64,000 nt of DNA from Megamerina dolium (Eukaryota > Arthropoda > Insecta > Diptera > Megamerinidae), in NCBI GenBank assembly GCA_963854835.1, contig OY978530.1, forward strand, positions 40,342,251 through 40,406,250, read 5' to 3'. How positions within the stretch are numbered: the stretch's first letter is position 1; the number at the start of each line of letters is the position of its first letter. The position numbers and the translations under genes are program-made. This document shows, piece after piece, positions 57,163-64,000 of the stretch. A model generated the notes under the pieces. That model searched no databases, was not told where the DNA came from, and saw nothing but the letters and a program-made list of their open reading frames with translations.

Positions 57163-57164
57163 TA

Positions 57165-57319
57165 TTTTTATAGCCTGCATAATGTGATATGCAAGGTATA
57201 TTTGTAACAGACTTAAAATAAGCCTGTTACAATATTTTACATATGTACCTACAAAAACTCCAAATTGTTATAATATTCTAACAAATAATATAACAAATAT
57301 ACATATCAGATCACTTGAT
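57165..57319. other. Unassigned AT-rich DNA
   Basis: No coding signal. A short inverted pair, TGTAACAG and CTGTTACA, lies at 57203-57232. Confidence 0.4.
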
Positions 57320-57521
57320 TCTTCCTCTTCTCCTTGCTGTCGTCAATAGTAAATATCAGCAAACGTGCACACACATATTCATACTCGTGTAATCAGTTAC
57401 CATGACGACAGTAATTTGATTATTCTTATTCTCTTTACTGTCGTCATATAATAATATCAGCAGATGTTTACGCACATACACATACTCGTGTAGTCACTCA
57501 CTATGACGACAGAAACGTAGA
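57320..57521. repeat. Two imperfect 101-bp tandem units with CTGTCGTCA inverted arms
   Basis: Each unit has CTGTCGTCA near its start (57337 and 57438) and TGACGACAG near its end (57403 and 57504), with period 101. Between them both units carry AATATCAGCA and a CATACTCGTGTA block. The arms could form a hairpin. No function is evident. Confidence 0.8.
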
Positions 57522-58400
57522 AAGAATCAAATGAATTTTCACTAAACGTAAAATGTAGCATCATAGGAAATTTGTAATTCCTAAATGCTTTATACATGAA
57601 TACGTACTAAAGGTGCATGACTTGCCAACGTAAGGCATGACAAGAAAGGGTAATAAACCCTAAATAAACGCATGGTCGAGTATGTCGTGACACGACATAC
57701 CGTTGAAACGATCATTGCGAATTTTTTGGAAACGGCCAGTACGAATAGCTTGCTATCCGAACGAGTGCTCTTATAGCCGAGTGGGCAAATAACGCTAGAT
57801 GACTATAAGTAGTTCTTGCCATAAGCGAAGCTGTCACTAAACGAAAGATCGCTTATATTAGCCGCCTGCGAGCCATCAGCTCTGCCCGGGGTCATTTTGA
57901 CCAACCATATATACCAGGAGCAGCCATCCGCCACCCCGTTGGTTGTTCCTATATATATTGCTAATAGGTCTCCCTCTTCTAGGTGTGAGGCCAGGGTACT
58001 GAATACAGGAGACCCCTGTATCAAGCTACCCTACACAAGTATCAGTCGCTTGGAGATTTCTGCTAAGGCGGATCTGCCAGACGACTGATTCATTAGGTGC
58101 GACCAGGTGGCACTGGTCAAACCTATAAATTGTCATCCTATAAAGTAAGGTTAGGTATTCCAGATTAAGTATAGAGTAAGGAATTAAATTGTATTAAAAA
58201 TTAAAAAGAATAAATAGTAAAAGAAAATAAATCAAAGTAGTAGTAGTTCCATTCGAACCGAGCCGAACACTCTTCTAGTGTCGGTGAATTGATTGTCAAT
58301 AGACAATCGTGTGGAATTCGGTCCTCCTACTACAACAAAAGTTTTTACGCTGCTCTCTTGTTTAACCCTGGCAGACTGAGTAATACCTCAGCTGGAAACA
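57522..58400. other. Non-coding segment with higher GC, possible solo LTR or promoter remnant
   Basis: A perfect palindrome with 10-bp arms (GTATGTCGTG, 1-nt spacer) lies at 57680-57700. AATAAATAGTAAAAGAAAAT near 58210 is a poly(A)-like region. A second inverted pair (GATTGTC, AGACAATC) lies at 58291-58308. Overall layout would fit an LTR, but ends and target duplications were not found. Confidence 0.3.
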
Positions 58401-59034
58401 AAAGGCACGAGTTACATATTCATTTCGGTCAGATGTTTGTAACCACTTGAAGGAATCTCCGGAGATATAGAAAAGAATATATTTATATTCGTGATCAGCG
58501 TCGCTTAAATTTTCGATTTAACGATGTCTGTCCGTCAGCTGGCTGGTTTGCACGATAACTTCAGCAAATATTGAGCTATTTTGGCACTAGTAACCTATGA
58601 TCCAAGAGTACGAAAGGGATTGATATAGGGCATGATCGGTCAATAGCCACGCCCACACCAAGCATTCGGAGCGACTAACCTCGGAATTTTCAAAATTTTT
58701 AACTTGCTATAACTCACTTAATATACCATTTTAGACGTTATACAGCTACATGACCTTGCCAGAAATAGTAGAGCCAAGCCCATTTTTTATTGGGGCTCCC
58801 ATACAAAGTTGCGAAAATTAAAAAAAAATTTAAACCGCTATAACTTATAAATTATTCAACGTAAGACAACCAAATTTAAGGTGCGGATTAATATTGAAGA
58901 ATTAATTGAATTTACAGGAAAGAGGTAAGCCACGCCCACTTTTTATATAGCTCCCATACTAAGCCTAGGAATTATCTTAGAAACCTCCTTTATATTATTC
59001 CTTTTAGAACCCTCATAACATACAAATTATTGCA
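58401..59034. repeat. Dispersed dipteran-type non-coding repeat, left part
   Basis: Phrases such as GATGTCTGTCCGTCAGC and two GCCACGCCCAC-like boxes (58650 and 58927) separated by AT-rich text are characteristic of a repeat type common in fly genomes. Its class is not resolved here. It is interrupted by the mariner at 59035 and may resume at 60574. Confidence 0.5.
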
Positions 59035-59201
59035 TCTATAACTTAATTCTTGCGGTTTGCTAAGAGATGGCGTAACTTGATTATTATTCCATCGTTGCAA
59101 TATTCCGAACATGTGTTGGAAAGCTACTGTCATTGTGCGTCTTTCTCAGTATGTGTCATTGATTTGAAGCGTAAACAACAATAATTTCTTTTCACTCAAA
59201 T

Positions 59202-60233
59202 ATGTCGAACTTTGTGCCTGAAAAAGTGTTTTTGCGGGGAGTTCTTCTTCATTACTTTAATATGAAGAAAACTGCTGCCGAAAGTCATCGTATTTTGGTG
59301 GAAGTTTATGGTGAACATGCTCTTTCTGAATGCCAAATGTGGTTTGCACGATTTAAAAGTGGTAATTTTGGCTTGTAAGACGGAAAACGTCCTGGGCAGC
59401 CAAAAAAGTTTGAAGATGAAGAACTGGAAGCATTACTCGATGAAGATTTTTGCCAAACACAAGGAGAGCTTGTAGAATCTTTGGGAGTCACTCAAGCAGC
59501 CATTTCAAAACGTTTAAAAGCAGCCGGCTACATTCAAAAGCAAGGAAATTGGGTGCCACATGAACTGAAACCGAGAGACGTTGAAAGACGATTTTGCATG
59601 TCCGAAATGCTGCTGGAACACCACAAAAAGAAGTTATTTTTGCATCGGATTGTTACTGGTGATGAAAAATGGATCCATTATGACAACCCCAAGCGCAAAA
59701 AATCATATGTGAAACCCGGCCAACCAGCCAAATCCACGGCAAAGCCGAATATCCATGGCACGAAAGTAGTGCTCTGTATTTGGTGGGATCAGAAAGGTGT
59801 GATGTATTATGAGCTGCTAAAATCAGGTGAAACCATCAATGGAAAACACTACCGAATACAATTAATCCGTTTGAAGAGCGCAATAGCCGAAAAACGCCCG
59901 GAATATGCGACCAGACATGAATCCATAATTTTTCATCATTACAACGCTCGGCCTCACGTTGCAACACCGGTCAAAAACTATTTGGAAAACAGCGGCTGGG
60001 AAGTTTTGCCTCACCCGCCTTATAGCCCAGACCTTGCTCCGTCCGACTACCATTTATTCCGATCGATGCAGAATGCCCTCAATGGAATAAGGTTCACATC
60101 AGAACAGTATATTAAAAATTGGTTTGATTTATTCTTGGCCGCCTAGCCGGCGCAGTTCTTTTGGGATGGAATCCACAAATTGCCAGAAAGATGGGAAAAA
60201 GTCATAGCTTCAGATGGACAATACCTTGAATAA
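59202..60233 (+). pseudogene. mariner transposase with two stops and a lost catalytic Asp
   Basis: 344 codons from ATG at 59202 to TAA at 60231. The N-terminal domain reads FNMKKTAAESHRILVEVYGE and then LEALLDEDFCQTQGELVESL. The mariner signature VTGDEKWIHYDNPKRKKSY holds the first catalytic Asp. The second motif, normally HDNARPH, reads HYNARPH: codon TAC at 59940-59942. The third, YSPDLAPSDYHLF, has its Asp, with 34 residues between. TAA at 59376-59378 and TAG at 60144-60146 interrupt the frame. Point lesions only, with no frameshift, suggest a fairly young inactive copy. Confidence 0.95.
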
Positions 60234-60253
60234 TACTATTGTACATGTTTTTC

Positions 60254-60509
60254 ACCTGTCGGCAAGCAATTGGCAATTCTTCCGACAGTAAAAACTTGCC
60301 ATGAAAAAGCTTCTAAAAAGAACTCTGTGACAAAGCTCAGAAAAAGTGATGTCACAAGTGTTCTGCCGTTCGGAACCCGCTAAAATAAGTAGGTCCATTC
60401 TAATACTGTCCAAAATTTAATACGCACAACAGTAATGGAAGAGAAGCTCGGCCAATGAGCCCTTTGGGGCTTTAAGTGCCACATATTTATTTTTTTTTGT
60501 TTTTTTTTC
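60254..60509 (+). mobile_element. 5'-truncated SINE inserted in the mariner, 11-bp target duplication
   Basis: The body starts at ACCTGTCGGCAAGCAATTGG and matches the minus-strand SINE at 16470-16798 from that point on, ending in a T-rich tail. ACATGTTTTTC occurs at 60243-60253 and again at 60510-60520. The tRNA head is missing, so this is a 5'-truncated retroposition event. Confidence 0.93.
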
Positions 60510-60573
60510 ACATGTTTTTCTTAAATAAAAGTAAAAATTTTGAAAAAAAAAACCGCACGAATTAAGTTATAGA

Positions 60574-61140
60574 TCCAATACTTCGTCCAAGTCAACCATA
60601 TTTAGGGTGTAAATTAGTAGTATATGCAAAAATTGTTTCTCAAAAAGTGGAAATAAAAGAAAAAGATGGATATTCGAGTAAACTTTTTATATACATATTT
60701 ACATATGCAGGGTATAATTTGGTCGGCCGACTGTAAGGTGATTTCTATTAATTTTTTTAGTTTTGATTTTGTAAACTATATTTACAGATTAATTATTAAA
60801 GTGCGCTTGCCAAGTATAAAATATTATAGTTATTAAATAAATACACTTTCCTTATCCTTCAAACATTTTTATGGCATTTTTAAAGCGTTTATGAGGTTAG
60901 ATTAAAAAAATCGATTATGCCAATTCTTGGGATGTTCACTTATAATACTATTATAAACATACGAAAAAAATTTTGGAGTCAAATTCACATCGGTGCGATT
61001 TTTATGGCATTTTTAAGTCGGTTTTGAAGTTAGGTTTGTATGAGAAGTATGCTTAAAAAACCAATCACGCCCGTTTTTCGTTTTATCTTGACTTATATCC
61101 ATGAACTTCACATCAAAAAAGCTCTACGTCAGCTCCTTCT
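60574..61140. repeat. Dispersed repeat, right part, with a 133-bp imperfect tandem pair
   Basis: ATGCAGGGTATAATTTGGTCG at 60705-60725 is another phrase typical of fly dispersed repeats. Two units beginning TTTTTATGGCATTTTTAA (60867 and 61001) lie in tandem and share a GGTTAG block. No coding signal. Confidence 0.45.
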
Positions 61141-62617
61141 AACTTTTTCCAAATAATGTATGGGGCGACACCACTGTGCATTGTCTTGAATGTGCAAATA
61201 TTTTATTTGCATCACAATTTTCAGATCGGCTGCACTCGCTTATTTGTAAAGAAGAAAAGTTCTATATCATTTAAATAAAATAAAAAAAACTTAATTACAC
61301 TTATTGAATATGTTTTTTTAAATTAATGCAGTAAATTGTGCTAATTATGCACAAACTAAATTCAAAATGTAAACAAACTTTTTACACGAATGACATCCTC
61401 GTTATCACGTGTTTTTCATTACTTTTTCTCACACACACAAATACATTCGAAATCTATTGTAAAACAATAATCTATTGGAAAATACGACAAATACCGTATG
61501 GTACTCTATGTCGTAAATACAACTATTACGATTTTATGAAAAAAAAACACAGTGGCGTAATATATAGCTGGGCTCCCAGATTCACATTTTAATTCCACTT
61601 TATGATTTTGAAAATTTCCTGTGATAGTGAATTCGTGTGTTCCCAATTTCACAAATTTTGTTATCACTAATATGCCATTGTTCCTTATTTCTAAACAGCT
61701 GACAACAGGCTTTTTGAGACTTCCTAAACGTATGTATACAATTTATATAGTTTTAATATCGAATTGATACATTATGTAATTACTTTTATAATACTTTGCA
61801 TCTCAATTTTTTTGGATGACTGTGCTTTTATGTATGTTGTCTATCGATAACAACACTGATGCATTTGGGAACAGAATACATTGTCAAAACTTTAAGGATT
61901 GTCTTAAGGAATTGTGGAAATTAGGCGTAATAGACATCTGAGAAATAGCTCATGTATTCTTAATATAATATTTCGAACAAGCGGTAAGGTAAATTCAACA
62001 TAATATTTGTGTCAAAAATTGTAGTTGCGTAATTTACAGATTCATTCGGTCTTTCCGACTTAGTATATTTAGAATTATTTTCATATATTCTAAATATACA
62101 GGTCAATTCTATGCACTTGATAAATTCACAATCTTGATTATTTAGCAAGATTGAATATTTATCACGGTTTTGGAATTCCTTGTCATTAAAACCTCTTTTT
62201 TTATAAGTTTTCTTATGTCAAATGCTGTTAACAAATAAATCATCTGTTTCTCTCTATTGATCTCGATTGATTGTAACAGAATAGATTTCACATTAAACAG
62301 CCGATTTCAGTTGACATCAGAATGTTTACCACAGTGTGGGGAAAAGAGCTGCTTACTAGAGCTTTCAGATTTATAATTATTTGCACAGAATAAATAATTA
62401 AATATTTTGTTAACTTGTCAAGTGCACAGAATAGGGGTGCAAGTCACCATTTGAAGCCATCCTTGTTCCTTTCAATACAATTGGCTGCTATTCTTCGCTA
62501 ATAGGCCAGTGGTTCCTGCAAGTGGCAATAATAAGGGACCACCATATTAACATTGGCAGGAGTACATTTCGCAAAATATTGCACAATATATTCGAAAATT
62601 TCAGATTTTAATCACAA
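61141..62617. other. Unassigned non-coding DNA
   Basis: I see no supported gene or element in these 1.5 kb. Short open frames (for example 61338-61592) have no family motif and biased composition. Confidence 0.4.
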
Positions 62618-62697
62618 TGAGAATGACGTTCGAGGAAATCGAAAAATCAATGGAATATTTTTACAACAAATTTAAGCTTCCTTATATTGCCGCATAA
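62618..62697 (+). pseudogene. Possible PIF/Harbinger-type transposase scrap
   Basis: A 26-codon stretch, MRMTFEEIEKSMEYFYNKFK then LPYIAA, resembles the part of Harbinger nucleases just before the first catalytic Asp (F/Y-x-x-KF-x-(L/F)P-x-(V/I)-x-G). The Asp itself is not reached, because a stop follows. Very short, so tentative. Confidence 0.25.
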
Positions 62698-63028
62698 AGA
62701 AGCCAGTAAATAATAAATCTGTATATTTCAATAGGAAAGGATATTTTAGCCCTAATGCCATGGTGGTTTAAACTTAAACTAATATATTATTACGTTTTTA
62801 TTTGGTGATCCACTGAGGTTGTTGAGTGCGGACGTAAACAAACTTGTGTGCGTAATATTAAATAAGTAAATAATAAAAAATAACTAAAACCCAAAACAGA
62901 TACTCGCAGAAAGAAGAGGAACCAACTCCACAAGTGTATACATATAATATACCTATACAACAAACTGAACATAAAATATAGATACTGTGTCTATTTGTGC
63001 AAAATTAAATTACATAAATTGAAAATAA

Positions 63029-63960
63029 ATGAGTGTAAAGCGCTCTCCACCCCCCGCGCGTAATTCTCCTTCAACTAATGTTATGGAGATTAAAACGAGT
63101 GTAGACGCATCTCATGTAAATAAAAACAATGCTAAAGAACTAAACAGAAATATACTTCTAATCTCGTCTTTACCAACAAATAATTTGATCAGTGCACACT
63201 ACAACACAACACAGACCAACGGTACTTCTCTCTCGGGGAGCGAACAATGTCCCTCTCCCAATCTTATTGAGGGAACAACAACAGCTTCGAAAAGCAACTC
63301 CGAAACTCATGTTTATAAACAAACAAGCAGCAACATTGTTGATAACACATTGAATGCAAATAAGTCAGAAACAACAAAAGTACAAACAGGTATGGACAGA
63401 TACATTACAATTAAAAGGAAATTAAACCCACAGAAATTAAATGATGGTAATAAGGCAAAAATGAATAAAACTAAAATAAATGAAGATGGAAGTGCTTCAG
63501 TAGGAAATAGATTCGCATTACTGAGCTACAAAAACCATGCAACTAATTGCACTGACTTGGGTTCTACATCTAGTACCTCTAATGCAAAACCGCCTCCAAT
63601 TTACTTGAGTGAATGCAGTACCAATGAATTAGTAGACAATCTAACGCGCATAGCTGGCCAAAATAACTTCCATATCGTGTCGCTAACGAAAGGAAACATT
63701 AAAGAGACAAAAATACAAATATATAATGAAGACAATTGCCGCGACATCAGCATGTACTTCTAACAAAAACGACCCAAATACTAAGAAATGCAGTAAATGC
63801 AATGGTAACCATACAGCAAACTATAGACGCTGTCCTGTATATAAGGAATTAAAAAACAGGTCTAATCAGAGTTAGGCAACTTCAAAGTGATGTTATACAA
63901 AACAACGCAAATATTCCAAAAATTTCTCATATGTCGTATGTTACAAGCTCTATTAAATAA
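63029..63960 (+). pseudogene. Jockey ORF1 with large internal deletion
   Basis: The 244-codon frame from ATG 63029 has a Ser/Thr/Asn-rich N-terminus, then GSASVGNRFALLSYKNHATN, SNAKPPPIYLSECSTNELVD and KGNIKETKIQIYNEDNCRDI. The reading stops at 63761-63763. In another frame it continues with DPNTKKCSKCNGNHTANYRR and CPVYKELKNR (63770-63860), the last zinc knuckle of Jockey ORF1. The RNA-recognition and first two zinc knuckles normally between them are missing. A last frame change gives HMSYVTSSIK and TAA at 63958-63960. Confidence 0.85.
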
Positions 63961-63963
63961 AAA

Positions 63964-64000
63964 ATGAGTGTCCTTAAGATCTGCTTCTGGAATGCAAACG
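63964..64000 (+). CDS. Jockey ORF2 start (endonuclease), cut by window end
   Basis: ATG at 63964, three bases after the ORF1 stop, opens MSVLKICFWNAN, the usual first strand of the Jockey endonuclease with the metal-binding Asn. Only 12 codons are visible, so its integrity is unknown. Confidence 0.85.
   Translation, partial: MSVLKICFWNAN

Larger units (their letters stand above)
59035..60573 (+). mobile_element. mariner element (DD34D type) carrying a SINE insertion
   Basis: Ends are inverted repeats: TCTATAACTTAATTCTTGCGG on the left and the same with one mismatch (GTGCGG) on the right. Subtracting the SINE (60254-60509) and its extra target copy leaves about 1.27 kb, a normal mariner length. 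A TA target site could lie within the TATA of the termini, so the exact outer base is uncertain by a few positions. Confidence 0.9.
62780..64000 (+). mobile_element. Jockey-clade LINE, 5' end, running off the window (Jockey-3)
   Basis: A 5' UTR of about 250 bases precedes ORF1 (63029) and the first codons of ORF2 (63964). GGACGTAAAC near 62831 sits near the presumed start and resembles a downstream promoter element of internal LINE promoters. The exact 5' boundary is uncertain. ORF1 has a large internal deletion. Confidence 0.8.

Noticed and set aside
57522..58400. A confirmed solo LTR
   Set aside because: TG...CA ends, target duplication and a partner LTR could not be found, so it is listed only as unassigned.
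61338..61592. 84-codon frame as a host gene exon
   Set aside because: AT-rich composition, no motif, and no splice or promoter context that I could support.

Overview
This window is eukaryotic, AT-rich and made almost entirely of transposable elements. I find no host gene that I can support. The mix of families (BEL/Pao, Ty3/gypsy, Jockey, LOA and RTE-type LINEs, piggyBac, two mariner lineages, hAT, Helitron, a Maverick/Polinton scrap and a tRNA-derived SINE) points to an insect, most likely a fly. The mariner at 55.9-57.2 kb has DD41D catalytic spacing, the pattern of the rosa lineage first described in a tephritid fruit fly, so a tephritid is my best guess. That placement is inference. Nearly every coding region carries stops, frameshifts or deletions, as in pericentromeric or other repeat-rich DNA.

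Layout. 1-4523: 3' part of a BEL/Pao retrotransposon with its LTR. 4524-5244: antisense scrap that may be the end of an LTR-element envelope gene and LTR. 5245-8322: RTE-like LINE. 8323-9150: Maverick/Polinton fragment. 9155-10905: Jockey LINE, joined to an antisense fragment of a second LINE (10905-11890). 12100-14560: decayed piggyBac holding a nested, internally deleted mariner (13160-13713). 14688-17600: gypsy, LOA, SINE and Jockey fragments. 17624-20527: second RTE-like copy with both ends. 20636-25485: minus-strand BEL/Pao element split by a 672-bp MITE-like insertion (23739-24410).

The largest structure is a direct tandem duplication of about 10.3 kb: 23951-34319 and 34321-44569. Each unit holds part of the MITE, the gag end of the minus-strand BEL, a SINE, three (TA)n arrays, a plus-strand BEL, a SINE head, a hAT remnant, a deleted DD41D fragment, two RTE fragments and the start of a LOA fragment. 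The copies differ by about 15 substitutions that I noticed, by array lengths and by one 63-bp indel. The duplication is therefore very young, or is an assembly or haplotype artefact.

44450-48667 holds the rest of that LOA fragment, a minus-strand Helitron helicase piece and a minus-strand RTE piece. 48887-54507 is a near full-length LOA-type LINE bounded by a 14-bp target-site duplication. 54523-57164 holds a possible Transib scrap and the DD41D mariner with terminal inverted repeats and TA target site. 59035-60573 is a second mariner (DD34D type) carrying two stops, a lost catalytic Asp and a SINE insertion with an 11-bp target-site duplication. 62780-64000 is the 5' end of another Jockey LINE, running off the window.

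The genes do not form a cooperative pathway. What the window records is layered insertion, deletion and duplication. Its most useful items are the SINE family, the duplication junction, the fully bounded LOA, mariner and RTE copies, and the LINE/Maverick chimera.
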